Source: Pleurotus djamor (Eukaryota > Basidiomycota > Agaricomycetes > Agaricales > Pleurotaceae). From it: a stretch of 35,258 nucleotides of DNA. Made by a program: the position numbers and the translations under genes. The notes under the pieces were generated by a model. The model was not told the DNA's origin and made no database searches. It saw only the letters and a program-made list of their open reading frames with translations. The DNA lies in the NCBI GenBank assembly GCA_029747585.1, contig JAPEVF010000476.1, positions 1-35,258 of the forward strand, written 5' to 3'. Positions 11,237 through 21,894 of this stretch are shown piece after piece (within the stretch, counting starts at the first letter, position 1; each line of letters begins with the position of its first letter).

Positions 11237-11752
11237 CGCGTTCCAACATAACTTCTCATCCGACGCGAATGATATACGTTTTATGTATCCGCTGAACTTG
11301 GTTCCTTGACATTCGACCCTAGGCTGTCGAGAACCCCTTGCTCTTCGATAGACAAATATACATCAATGCGTTGCGCAGCAGTTATACCGACCTGCCGGAA
11401 CCTTTCCGGATTTGGATACTGGAATGGACAGCGGAAGCAGCGTTCGCTTGTGTCTGACCTGGTCCTCTGGAAGTACCATCCCCCGACGAGATGGGACCAT
11501 TGTTTAGAGGTCACAAGGGCTGGAAGATGCTCACTCTAACAACTCCGTCGCATGGATACTGGAGAGTGTGTTGTCTACACTGTCGAGGAGGACGCATTTT
11601 CTTCAGCAAGGTTCTATCAATACTCACCAACGCAACAGTCGGCCTGGGACGAAGACACGTGAAGTCGGTGTCAAGAGTCTATACTCTATACCAGCCAGAC
11701 CCAAAGAAATTTTCAATCTACAGTAAGGGGCACATTTAAGGGGACCTTCCTA
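11237..11752. other. intergenic region between convergent genes, nothing recognised
   Basis: About 515 bp between the stop of the GMC oxidoreductase and the stop of the seven-TM gene. Short frames exist on both strands, but none shows a domain, a signal peptide or plausible splice partners. Confidence 0.4.
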
Positions 11753-13090
11753 TCAGACAGGAACGACTATTGAGCTCGAGTCCGAAGGAACAGTGGTCTT
11801 CGAAAACTTGAGCGATCTAACGCTCTCTTCGTTTACATCCAGACCGAGTCCAACGCGAACTAAGAGGATTGTGGGAGCGATGCCCTTATGTGTTTCATAT
11901 CAGCTTCCAACTGGAGTACACGCACATAACTCCGACTTCAAGCGGACTCACCACTATTTGAGAAATCAGATAGTACATCATCCAGTGAGCCCAATCAACG
12001 CCGGTTATACCGATGTATATCAGAAGGAATATAGGGTAGATGAGGCCGGATTCAATGCTGGGATAGATTGAGATTCCGGGAGAAGGTCAGTCTAACAAAC
12101 GACGTACATTATCGCTTGGACTGAATCGTATTTTGAGGTTACCTTCGGACCAAGAAACTGACTCAGTTGGCGCTTTATCCACCAGATTCTCCCTGCTAAT
12201 AAAGTATTTGATTGAATGTGAATGAAGACAAAGAGAAGCACTGATGAACGCCTTACCTGATAACCCGGTAACAAGGACATTGGTGGCCAATGTCACGTAT
12301 AGTACTATTATGCCCGTATAAAGGGTGAGATAGCCGACGACTGGAAGCGACGATAGTTTGAAAGAATGCAGAGGCACCATTTCCGAGCGACTCACTTGCA
12401 GTACCCACAAGAAATATGATTGGGATTATTATGATGGTAACTCTGGAATTCCAGATAATGTAGCACCGATAAATCTGCAATTTATCTCAGATTACTTCTT
12501 CATGAAATTTGTTCAACGTACCAGAAGCGAGTCGGCTACTAAACTGCCAATGCATTCAGCCGTTGGGTCTGATCCGAGAAACTTGAACAACAAGCGTACT
12601 TTGCAGTGATGTAAACGTAGACTCCAGCGTCATAAATTGCTGAAGAGGTGTATGGGGGAGAAACACGATATTGTAGAAGGACGTCCGTCAAGTCCAAAGT
12701 CAGCTTTGTGGTGCATAAGATGTAGAGAGAGATGGTCGAGAGCATGACCACTGGGTGCGACTTCTTTCTCGAGCGAAAGAGGTAGATGCAAAGGGCGAAG
12801 AGAACCGTGTAAATCCCTGCATCCGAAAGTGAGCACCACGGTTGAGACATGGATGTAAAGCGAGAGATATGACGTACCATGAGCGAAGACGTGAACCTAA
12901 GGCAGAGGCCATTGATAAGCACAGCGCAAGGACATCGAGTGATGGAGTCTAGTGAATATTGACGAACCCAAGCGGTGATTAAGCGCTTCTGGAGGCACAA
13001 CGCAGCAAGGAGCACCGTATGAGTGTCTGAAGGGACGAAGTTTTAATGAGATGCTTTGCTCACTGCTTTTACGTCGATGTTAAGAGCCAT
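11753..13090 (-). CDS. basidiomycete multi-pass (seven-TM-like) membrane protein
   Basis: A multi-exon gene with the order of hydrophobic segments seen in a large uncharacterised basidiomycete membrane family. The segments are TVLLAALCLQ; GIYTVLFALCIYLF after the intron near 12839-12899; VVMLSTISLYILCTTKL; LVADSLLIYRCYIIWN, the best family marker; VTIIIIPIIFLVGTA; IVGYLTLYTGIIVLYVTLA; GLIYPIFLLIYIGITG; and GIAPTILLVRVGLGLDV. A short hydrophilic tail ends at the TGA at 11753-11755. Introns such as GCAAA|gtacgc to ggcag|TTTAGTAG restore the family sequence, which supports the model. The start at 13090 (MALNIDVKA) is the least certain part, because its first intron does not phase cleanly with the next exon. 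The function is unknown; a receptor-like role is inference only. Confidence 0.75.
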
Positions 13091-13402
13091 GATTACGCGA
13101 AGAAGGAGGTCCTCGTCGCTTGAAACAGCCTTTAAAGTCTTTTTTAGATAGGCTGGCGATGGGCGCTGTTATGTCGACGCCCAGAACCAATTCCATACTC
13201 TAATTATTCAGCATCAATGACGATTTGAAGGGCTGTAAAGAGGACGATCCCCTACTCCAGCAGTTTTGCAAGTCGGTGATACGGATCACATACGTACGGC
13301 CATATCTCGACGCCGGAATATACCTTTTGGCCGTGATCGCCGTGGAAGTAAGTTCCTGAGATGAGTTCTTTGGCGCCCACAATTTTTGGCTTCAGTCTTG
13401 CC

Positions 13403-14285
13403 ATGCACCCTCGTTCGACGTCGTTTGGCCGAGCCTGCAGGTTCAACGTTGTCAACCTTGGCTGCTCGCTGAGATGGCTCTCAACATCGCCCTCGACGTA
13501 CTCAGCGTCTTCTTCAAAGAATCCGTTCCCATTTCCCTCCCATTCTCGTCCGACCCCTCACCAAATATTCCACCTACCCCATGGCGCGACACAGGCTGAT
13601 ATAAAGGCTCGATGTACGCAGACTCACATCATATGATCTATGAACATTATATAGAAATGCCAGGTTAACGGGAAGACTACGACCTCGTTCGAATACACCA
13701 TCCCGATTCCGCGCTTTGCCGTTCTGTCCCGCCGGATGTCCGGCATTCGCAGTTTCAAGCCATAACTTCTGCGTACGATGCTTTGCGGGGCAAGAAAGCA
13801 CATTCGAGTGTTGACCCGTATGCGGAGGAGGTGAAGCGACGACGACGAGCTTATCATTCACATTATGGACACCGACCCCGAGCGGAATATGCTTATCAAG
13901 GCAGTTATGGATATGGCTATGGTTACGGAGGCCGACATGATTGGCATGCTAGTGCTGATGATAGGTGGAAAGATCGTCTCATTCTGGTTGTAGGAGTTAC
14001 GGTGCGCCACTCTGTAAATTGTGGCTAGCTTCGGCATACTGACAGAGGTGCAAACGAAAGACTCTCATAGTCGGACTTGCACCCGGACTCTTCCTATTCC
14101 CTGCTGGCCTCGACCAACGACATCGGGCAGCCGTTGCAAGTCTCGCCCAGGCACGAAGCGAAGCTCGGGAGACTGGAGGAGAGAGGATGAGGTTGTTGCG
14201 TCTGCGAGCAAAGGAAATAAGAAAGGAGAATACACTGGCACAAGAAGCAGCAAATAAGACTATCAATGAGAAGACAGATGTGTAG
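13403..14285 (+). CDS. mitochondrial-type J-domain (DnaJ/Hsp40-like) membrane protein
   Basis: Three exons (13403-13613, 13676-14001, 14046-14285) give 258 aa from the ATG at 13403; an upstream in-frame ATG at 13361 would add 14 residues. The N-terminus is Arg/Ser-rich and resembles a mitochondrial presequence (FGRACRF, then SLRWLSTSPS). The J-domain starts at TPHQIFHLPHGATQADIKAR. It crosses the first intron to YYDLVRIHHPDSA, which contains the HPD tripeptide that stimulates Hsp70 ATPase. It ends near FQAITSAYDALRGKKA. A Tyr/Gly-rich stretch (GSYGYGYGYGG) follows, then one or two hydrophobic segments (RLILVVGVT; IVGLAPGLFLFPAGL) and a charged helical C-terminus. This resembles small mitochondrial J-proteins of the Jid1 type. 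The last intron (44 bp) is the least certain part. The gene is convergent with the gene at 14421. Confidence 0.85.
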
Positions 14286-14420
14286 AACTGCTGCGAAATG
14301 CAAAGTCCATTGAAAACTTGGGCTCGGCCTTAGTGGTAGTAGCACCCTTGTTCTCGAAACAGAGCTTGGGTCTTGAAGCTTGAAGCTTGAGAGTCCCGAT
14401 GGCCATGGCAAACGTCGTGG

Positions 14421-17400
14421 TCAAGTAGCCCAGATCGAAATTTCACCTTTGTCGGATATCGCAGCGAAATACCGTCCGTCCTGCGCAAAGGCAACAGACA
14501 CAATGTTTTGGTCAAGATTGAGGGCGGGTACGGGCTTGCCATCATCATAAACAGCTAAACTCCTCCCAGACTCCACATCCCACAACTGTACGGGACGTTC
14601 ATTCCCATACATCCCAGCCACCAACTGTTTTCCATCGGGGGAAAATCCCAAGCAGACAACATTGGAGAAGCAGTCTGACAATCTCGTCACTTCTTCCCCT
14701 GTTTCTGCATCGCGAATGCCACACTGGATGTAATCCCTCTCGTCGAAGAAGGCACAAGCAAATTGTTTCCCATTTGGGGACCAAGCGATGGCCCGCAAGA
14801 TACCCGGTCGAAGAGCATATAAAGCCTGACCAGTGGTAGCATCCCAGACGTACAGAAGGAAGTCATCCATCGAGACAAGTCGGCAAGCATCGGGCGAGAA
14901 ATCAATCAGAAGAACTTGATCCTTATGACCCTTCATTGGAGGGGCACATTCATTCCCGGTCACGATGTCCAGAATGGTGATCGTGTTCGATGCAGCCGCC
15001 AGTGACGATCCAGTGGGGGAGAAAACGAGGGCGTGTACGGGACCAATGACTTTGTGTATTTTGTTGGTAGATATCACCACACCCGTCGAGGTGTCGAAGA
15101 CCCTCACCGCCCCACTTCGGTACGCAAGAGCAACGTATCGCCCTGAAGAATGGATGGCGCTGACGCGGAGGCCTTTCTGGCTGTACCTCAATGGGATGAC
15201 GGTCGAGTCATTACTGAAAGGTGACCACTGACAAAACGTCTTCGAGCAAACGGAGAAGACAGTTGAGACATGAGTACCCCATCCCCACATGATGGAGTGA
15301 CGAAAACCTTGTCCAAGCTCCTCTTTGCAACTACCGTGTGGGTTGCGCCGTGGTAATACCAAAGCTGAAGAAGGACAGAGAGGGTCAGCATACCTTTACT
15401 TGGGTTGGAAATGAAGGAATGCACGTACAGCGGCCTATTGATGCAACAATCTTCGCCATATCAAGTTGTTGGCCAGGGAAGTGATGCTCAATAGAATCGA
15501 CAAGATCAATAAGCTCAGCAAGCGAATTGCGGCGCCGTGGAGCGTTCATGTCGTTGTACGGGATCNGGGGGGAGCGCGAGCAGTTCCTTGACGAGTAGCC
15601 AAACATGGTGTCGCCGCTCTAGCCCAGGAGGCGGTTGCTGGTGCGAAGGGTTGCAACGGGCTAACAACTTCTCAAGGAACTTCTCGGCCCATTCCAATGA
15701 ACCATGGGGGACATAGACAGAAACGCGATGGAATTTGACAACGGCTTGGGCAGTACTGATGCTTGGTGTGGCGTTGGCGGTCTCACTTGATCTGAGCCGA
15801 AGGTTCAGCGACTATGACTTGAGGAAAACTGAAAGTGCCGAAGGTACGCACGGTATGGTAGATATTGGAGTAGTGGATGATGCGGACGTGTTGTTGTCGA
15901 AACGCTCGACTCTCTTCTTAGATTTCTTCGAAGGCAACAGTCGACTAGGATTGAGGAACTTTCCCAGGCGTGCCAGTGTCGATCTGTACCCATCAAATGG
16001 TTGGCAACGCAAGGTGACTTCGCAGAGGAACATACGGTTTAGTCGGGACGATCTTGGCAGGTGGAGGTGGCAAAGGTGGTACAACAATTTTCCCGCTGGA
16101 GTTCCGAAACCCAGGCAGGAAAGACATTTGGAATTTCGCGCCGCAGTCAACGCTGGAAAACGGCAATCAGAAAGATTTGTGTGAGTAGAAAGTGGCTGCA
16201 GTCACCAAGCTCTCCAACCATTTTCGTCATTCTCTACCCGCGAGGACTTGCATTGGGGGCATTGAGTTGCAGAAACGCCTAGAAGTCGAAGGATAATGCT
16301 GATCTCGTAGACGGATTCCGGGAGAAGGACCTGGGAGATCACAGCTTCATCTCTATCAATGACCTCTGTGTCATCCGCGCGAACAAGCTCCCAGAGGTCC
16401 TTCAAGATGTATTCGGCACCCTCGAGCCCCTTGCAAAGGTTACGGATTATCAGGTTCACTTCCTAATATTCAAACATTGAGTGGTTTATTAAGCATAAGA
16501 AGGTCGTAGGTATATGCTCACCGTCCAAGTGTCGCAGAAAACCAAAGGGATAGGGACTTGGTTGCCTAGGTGATCCTTCAGGAAAAAGCAGTCGAAGCGC
16601 AGGTGTCGGAACGTCGGATGGCAAGCACGACGAATGTCATCGCTCAGCGCAGCTAATTGCAAAGCAGATGACGATGTGTTGCGACTACTTCCTCCTTCTA
16701 GACGTTCGACCCATCGGCTATTGACAATCCGTGAGGGTGTATGAGAAGTGGCAGCAGAGGTGTCTTACCTTGACACGATCCTTAGGAAACATTCCAGCTC
16801 AGGCCGAGCAGCTTCTAGGAATGATTTAGCCGTGTCGATCCATTCGTGGTGGGATGCTAGATAGTCCAGGACGCGTGTCCCATTACCGGAGGTTTTCCCA
16901 GAACATTCGTGGGAGTGGATGAGATTTCGTAGATGGATCAACGGAGTAGCACTGCGCTGGATGAAATCCTCGAACTGTCGAAAATATCGGAATGAACGGA
17001 TCGTTTCAGGGAACGCCCCGATGAGTAGACCGAAAGCCTTGGCCGAATACGATAGGTGATTCCGGATATGCAGCAGACTGCCATAGACAAATGATGCTGC
17101 GAGGGTAGAATCAGAATTTCCCAACTGCGAAACCAGGAAGTCGTTGATCACGTCGAGGTGCTCGATTGCATCGTAGAACGGCTCAAGCTTGTAGGTCACC
17201 GACAGCGTAGCAGTAGTATCAGGGTGCTCATGGACGTGGTCGGGCTGCGATGAAGCAGCACATTGAACAATTGTTGTCACGCCGCCATAGTTGACTTGTG
17301 TCCCGACGACGTGATTGAACACACCCGATCCGAAGTTATTGTTGTAAACGATGGGGCTAGCGGGTGTCCGACTATCTTCTACGATATAAGAGGGAATCAA

Positions 17401-17497
17401 TGTGAGTTAATCGAGCTGGTTACTCACCGCTGACATTGACGAACGCAGGCCTCCTCACACCCAACTCCACCTCATCGACCGGTACGGTATCCATCAT
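14421..17497 (-). CDS. modular protein: ubiquitin-like domain, zinc ribbon, Pro-rich linker and WD40 propeller
   Basis: Nine exons (17428-17497, 16769-17378, 16522-16717, 16206-16462, 16036-16152, 15852-15983, 15429-15791, 14421-15364, plus small edges) join in phase to 895 aa, provided the N at 15566 is treated as an inserted base. N-terminal region: a Gly/Asn repeat-like stretch (VYNNNFGSGVFNHVVG) and a helical domain. Residues about 270-355 match the fungal ubiquitin-like (ULD) pattern: LRFDCFFLKDHLGNQVPIP, LVFCDTWTEVNLIIRN, then VLLPESVYEISIIL. CPQC and CVDC on either side of intron 16153-16205 form a four-Cys zinc ribbon ending GAKFQ. A proline stretch (VVPPLPPPPAK), a basic segment and an unknown helical region precede the WD40 blades (ALAYRSGAVRVFDTSTG, DDFLLYVWDATTG, ERPVQLWDVESG, DKGEISIWAT). 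Two separate genes (stop 16202, start 16127) are possible but less likely. Upstream exons beyond 17497 cannot be excluded. Confidence 0.75.
15566..15566. other. ambiguous base N next to a run of 6 G; breaks a reading frame
   Basis: Within a coding exon of the ubiquitin-like/WD40 gene. Reading without this base restores the frame of the exon (LLVKELLALPP continuing to YNDMNAPRRRNSLAEL) and the phase of the next splice, so it is best read as an assembly insertion. Confidence 0.85.
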
Positions 17498-18399
17498 GTG
17501 TTTGGGCTTCAGCTTGAAGGGATCGTTACGACTGGATCATTCATGAATTCGGATGTTCGCTCGCTCTCGATAAAGTCGGGCACAATGGATATATCGGACA
17601 TTCCGGTGTAAAAGGCGCGTATTGCAGGGATGCGTCCGTGCGGAACCTGCATGCCAGTCAAAGCGCGTCAGAGTACACACCTGAGATCATTGCTTCTGAC
17701 ACCCTTGCCTTCTTGCAGTGTTTAGGCCATCTTCCCAGAAAAACGAGACCGTCGTCGTCCAAGCCATATCCGAGACATATGAATGAGACTTTGAGCATAG
17801 TCAATGTATGCACCTGCTTCGAGGCGCCTTGTCGCTTGACGTGAGTGTGTAGACACATACCTCTATGATGGGTAAAGGACTGTCGCGTGAAACTTGAGTT
17901 GGAAGCTTGAAGTGTAAAAGTTCAAGTGTATGAGCATATATCGTGAAGATGTGTTGAAATGCATAAGCTTCAGCATAGATTACTTACCTGGAGATCCTTT
18001 CTCTGAGTTGGATGACCCTCTCGCAGAACTTAGTCTCGTCGGGCAACTATCCGACATGTCGTGCTCCAGTTTGAGTTGATACGCGTCTGATAACTGTTCA
18101 ATGGGGTCCGAAAAGAATGAATGGAAGGTGAGAACGGATAAATTGAGTAGATTAGCGAGCGAAACGCGTAATTGGCGATGCAAGTTGTGCCAAATGATGA
18201 TGGTCGCTGGGAAAGAGACGCGTCTCGGACACAGTGGCAAAGTCAGGAATCAGGAGCTTGCCTCCTCTTGAAGCGCCCACTGGTGATTGAAAGTTGAAAT
18301 CTTTTCAGCGTCGAGTGTCGCATACGTCTCGCACACAAACATATGTATTCATTCATATACGCAGAATACTTTCAAGTTCACATAGCTACGCATCTCGGA
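17498..18399. other. gene-poor stretch with a possible small spliced ORF on the minus strand
   Basis: No gene is recognised. On the minus strand an ATG at 18057 opens a frame (MSDSCPTRLSSARGSS) followed by a good donor (SPG|gtaagt). Two further in-phase segments can be joined to it, giving about 69 residues that end near 17730. It has no known domain and may be a spurious assembly of splice sites. Alternatively these segments are 5' exons of the ubiquitin-like/WD40 gene. A motif TTGAAGTGTAA near 17897 recurs at 21400. Confidence 0.25.
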
Positions 18400-18948
18400 T
18401 CAAGCAGTCGCGAAGCAAGTGAACGAGCTGATCACGTCGTTGAATCCAAAGTTACGGAGGTCCGGGATATCCTGGCTAACGAACAAGGAGGATCCGGAGC
18501 AGCCACCATCACTGCAACCAAGCGAGAACAGGTCAGCGATTGAAGGAAGTAAAGCCGACGCAACCAGCAAGACTTACGCCCAGAAGATGCAGTTAGTCGC
18601 AGCTCCGAGCCTGATGCTGGAAATCACGTCGTTGTCTGAAGCACCGACGTTGTGGCAAACGCCGTTGCTGTTGGGAGCAAAGACGCAGGGACCACCAAAG
18701 TTGACGTTGTGGCAGACAGTCACAGAGTCGGCGCGCTGGAAAACCTAGTTGTCAGTATCATTCGGAAACGGGTGAGTCAGCGGGAGGGGCTGACAGCGAC
18801 GATTTCCTGTGGAGGCTGCGTCAGCAAGGAACATGGTGATGTCAAGCACGAAGTGGAAGCTTACTCTGGCTTCGACATCAACAGGAGAGGCCGCGACGAG
18901 GCTAGCAGCGGCGACGACGAAAGCGATGATTTGCTTAGAGAAGGCCAT
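18400..18948 (-). CDS. small secreted beta/gamma-crystallin-like protein (copy 1)
   Basis: Four exons (18865-18948, a 12 nt micro-exon 18795-18806, 18578-18744, 18400-18511) give 124 aa. The signal peptide is MAFSKQIIAFVVAAASLVAA, followed by SPVDVEAR, which could be a propeptide cleavage region. The mature part holds two Greek-key half motifs: SVTVCHNVNFGGPCVF with DNDVISSIRL, and CIFWADGGCSGSSLFV with FNDVISSFTCF. Both contain the crystallin calcium-clamp pattern (N/D)(N/D)xx(S/T)S as NDVISS. Six or so conserved cysteines suggest disulphides, as expected for an exported protein. Proteins with this fold include protease inhibitors, antimicrobial proteins and structural Ca2+ binders, so the role is open. 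It is paralogous to the genes at 20351 and 21966. A TATA box lies about 75 bp upstream. Confidence 0.87.
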
Positions 18949-19017
18949 TTGAGTTCTTTGAAGTAGTCAAGAGAATTGGTTGTTCGTTTGACTGGTTTGA
19001 ACGGACAGAAAATTCGG

Positions 19018-19026
19018 CCTTTTATA
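19018..19026 (-). promoter_or_regulatory. TATA box of crystallin-like copy 1
   Basis: TATAAAAGG on the minus strand, 70-78 bp before the ATG at 18948. The spacing fits a short 5' leader. The other two copies have equivalent boxes. Confidence 0.7.
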
Positions 19027-19816
19027 TGAGAGCCAGCTGGTCTAAGCCCCAAGTCCTAGAGCTCACTCGGCAGCTCGAACTCCGAGATGGCAAGTCCCAA
19101 GCCGTCGTACTAGCCAACATAGCCGTAACGCGCGCTCATAAAGTTGAATGACTTCGCAACATCAGAAGTATGCGCAGACCAAAAGCCGGCTGTACCGCAA
19201 GAGGATCTTTCCGTTTAGTCCAGATGTCATGGGCGGCAAGTAGAAGCGTTGTATTTATGTAACAGAGGTCATAGGACAGTGGTTCATTGCTGCGTAGCCT
19301 GTTCCGGTTGTGTAAGTGTTCTGGGTTACTTCTGAGGGATATGTGAGGCCGTGTGGGATGAGATGTAGTTAGAGTGAGGGATTGATGTGACTTCGAGACT
19401 CGAGCGATGATCCAGCGCGAAAATTCGGAAGTCGACCCCCATGGTGGTGTCATGATGGTTGGGAACGGTTTAGGCGCCAACTTTCATTTTGACCACCAAT
19501 TCAAGCGCCTGCCTCTTTGTCCCCAACCTCCATCATGGAACAACAAGATTCAACATATTCACTAGGCTCGACAGCTCGTCAAAGCCTACAATATCAAAAG
19601 TATCCTGTGGAACATTCCATGTGCGCGGGAAATGTCCTCAGTTGACTCCATGGGTATTTTATTTGAAGCATGCCAAGCCCAACATATCCTCTCGCTTCTT
19701 ATCCTTACATCTCGGAAACCAGGAGGTGAAATCGAGGTCCCGCCAGTGCTCTTTCTTTCGCTTATTTCGTCTGCTGTCCTATTTTTACTTCAAGCCCTAG
19801 CTTTACGGGGACGATC

Positions 19817-19920
19817 TCGCGCTCATCGCCCATATATCTTCGATCAACGGTATGCAAATCCCGGTCTCTGTATCTTGCACTGCTCCCATGATGATCTTCA
19901 AGGACATTTCGGGCTTGGCA
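19817..19920 (+). repeat. diverged duplicate segment, copy A
   Basis: Begins with a 19-nt block (TCGCGCTCATCGCCCATAT) and ends with a 16-nt block (CATTTCGGGCTTGGCA). Both recur exactly and in the same order and strand at 21591-21710. The first-base spacing of the blocks is 88 bp here and 104 bp in the other copy, so indels have accumulated. Confidence 0.7.
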
Positions 19921-20350
19921 ACGATCCCATTGTCCTCCTTACTGGAGTTGAGTACCTTCCGATGCTTCGCTCCCCTTCGAGGAGCAATCACCCGACCCCC
20001 AACGTTCCTCATTGACTGCTGCGCGCAATGGGGATAACCAGACCATTTTCCTCATCCCGACGGCAGCAGTATAATTCTCTCGTCTGGACCATTGCTGCTT
20101 GTGAGACTCTCAACAGTCACCTTTGGTGCCGTCGGCGTGCATGTCCATACCGACAAAATGGTACACGGAAACTAGTAAGTAAGCCAGCTCTTCGTGACTC
20201 TGCTCATAGAAAAATTATTACTCATCCTCACATCTTAGACGATATTTATGAGGATGACTTCAATTAATCACAAACTGCGAAGGTAAGGTACAAAGCGTGT
20301 TCTAGGTAATTACACGCGGCCTTGTGAGAGTAATATACCGGGGTGGTATC

Positions 20351-20918
20351 TCAGAAGCCTAAGGGAGGGGCGTGGAAGCACCGGAATGAACTAATTACAT
20401 CGTTGAAACGCTCGGTCCTGAGGTCTGGAATGTCGCGGTCCGCAAAGATGATGTCTCCGACGCAAGAGTAATGCCTGAAGGAAGGTGATTAGCTTAGAAC
20501 TCCTCGCACGCACATCCTTCAAGTTCAAGGAATCTTACTGATAAAAGATACAGTTGGTCTCAAATCCAACTCGGATACTCGAGATCTGGTCATTGTAAGC
20601 CGAATCGACGTTGAGGCAGCGATCATTGGTGTCGAACTTGGTGACACAAGGTCCCCTGTAATTAGTGTTGCGACACATTGTAACAGAGTCGGCACGCTGA
20701 TCCAAGGTCAGTCTGTGGAAGAAATATGGCTGACTCCAGTATGAGGACGAACCGCTTGAATGTCCTCGGCCTACAAGGTGAGCATCGTGAGCATCGTGCC
20801 ATTTCCTGAAGGCGGACGCAGCACTTACTCTAGCTTCGGCGCTGACGGGACTCGCGCTGATACCCTGCAAAACTTGTGCGGAGAGGAGAACAGAGAGCTT
20901 GAGTGCGAAGAAAACCAT
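20351..20918 (-). CDS. small secreted beta/gamma-crystallin-like protein (copy 2)
   Basis: Four exons (20829-20918, an 18 nt micro-exon 20753-20770, 20539-20696, 20351-20474) join to 129 aa. The start at 20918 (MVFFALKLSVLLSAQVLQG) gives a signal peptide followed by ISASPVSAEAR. The Greek-key halves read SVTMCRNTNYRGPCV with YNDQISSIRV, and CIFYQHYSCVGDIIFADRDI with FNDVISSFRCF. Both calcium-clamp motifs (NDQISS, NDVISS) are intact. Exon 3 is 158 nt, the same as in copy 3, and all splice positions match the other two copies, showing common descent. Sequence divergence is greater than between copies 1 and 3. A substrate or target cannot be inferred. Confidence 0.87.
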
Positions 20919-21012
20919 TCTGGACGTAGAGGAATTGAGAGTCCTGGCAGAGAGACAAGGAGAGTGAGGAATAAACAAGATGAGGATTCATTTCCCAGTT
21001 CAATTTGACCTC

Positions 21013-21020
21013 TATTTATA
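21013..21020 (-). promoter_or_regulatory. TATA box of crystallin-like copy 2
   Basis: TATAAATA on the minus strand, about 95-102 bp before the ATG at 20918. Confidence 0.7.
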
Positions 21021-21326
21021 CGCTTCGATGAGCGTTCCAACAGTCCTCAGTCATTCTTCTGGCCTGCTGAGGGTTAGCTGAGGGTGTCGCCAGTCGCCAA
21101 GTTGACGATTGGCCGGTCTCACTGGTTTCAGGTGGGTTTCAGAGGTGTGCCAGTGCCGCTAATATAGTTTCACCAGGCCTGAGGCATGGGCGCTGATACA
21201 GCGAGAGACAAATCCAAGAGAAACGCTGGATAGCAGATAGCACAAGTTACAACCGAACATGATGCACGATGGGCGGTTGCCATTGCCAACTTGTCAGGTT
21301 TGGGAAGGTTCAATAGAACTCCGCGA

Positions 21327-21357
21327 TGGGCGCTTGGCTTCGTCACTCAAGCGCCCA
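21327..21357. repeat. perfect inverted repeat, 10-bp arms
   Basis: TGGGCGCTTG and CAAGCGCCCA separated by 11 nt. It lies between the divergent crystallin-like genes and could be a dimeric regulator site or a cruciform; no function is shown. Confidence 0.6.
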
Positions 21358-21590
21358 GCCCTCTTTAGGCCACTCCGGCCAACCCCGAAGCTTGAAGCTT
21401 TGAAGTGTAACTTGAGTGTAACTTTCCCCTCCGTCCTCTTCAAACTGCCTTCAAGTGCTTCTGATCCTTGCGTCTCGGAAAAAATGGTATCTATCTCTGT
21501 CCTAGAGCCCATTCTCCATCTGCAAGACCTCGATAAGCGGTACCCAATGACCGAGTTTTTTCTATCCCAATCTTCAATGCAGGGGCAATG

Positions 21591-21710
21591 TCGCGCTCAT
21601 CGCCCATATCCCTTGGATTATGGTCGGAAACTCCGGTGTATCTCAGACTATTTCATAGCTCTGGCGGCTTTGTGCCCCTCGCACCTTGAGAGGTCATTTC
21701 GGGCTTGGCA
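21591..21710 (+). repeat. diverged duplicate segment, copy B
   Basis: Partner of 19817-19920: the same two exact blocks in the same order. It supports segmental duplication around the crystallin-like cluster. Confidence 0.7.
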
Positions 21711-21886
21711 CAATCAGTTCCATCGTGGCCTTAGGATGAATCGGGGTCGGGGTTGACTCTGAGTCCTTTTCACCCTTTGGTCATGGTCTGGGATGGTAGC
21801 GGTAGCCTTTTTCACTACGACGCCGTCAATTTAACCCACCGCTGTGCGACGGCTTGGAGCTGACATCTCGGGTTTCGACGTACCAG

Positions 21887-21894
21887 TATAAATA
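21887..21894 (+). promoter_or_regulatory. TATA box of crystallin-like copy 3
   Basis: TATAAATA, 72-79 bp before the ATG at 21966. Confidence 0.75.

Larger units (their letters stand above)
18949..20350. other. gene-poor stretch with a degenerate ORF, between crystallin-like copies 1 and 2
   Basis: About 1.4 kb. The proximal part holds the promoter of copy 1. A 128-codon plus frame at 19632-20015 contains a hydrophobic stretch (VLFLSLISSAVLFLLQ) and RAHRPYIFD, but no recognisable domain. Part of it is repeated, diverged and with indels, at 21591-21710, where the surrounding frame differs. That pattern suits a duplicated gene relic or non-coding duplicate rather than a conserved gene. Confidence 0.4.

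Noticed and set aside
11491..11739. 82-codon plus frame between the GMC oxidoreductase and the seven-TM gene
   Set aside because: No recognisable domain, signal peptide or splice partner; consistent with chance.
16202..16204. TGA as the end of a separate ubiquitin-like-domain gene
   Set aside because: It leaves only half of a zinc ribbon; the in-phase 53 bp intron over this site explains the sequence better, though it is not proven.
19136..19480. 114-codon minus frame upstream of crystallin-like copy 1
   Set aside because: Lacks a good ATG and any domain; amino-acid composition looks random.
21259..21756. 165-codon plus frame between crystallin-like copies 2 and 3
   Set aside because: Contains the promoter-proximal palindrome and the diverged repeat; the homologous segment at 19.8 kb does not keep the same frame, so it is unlikely to be coding.
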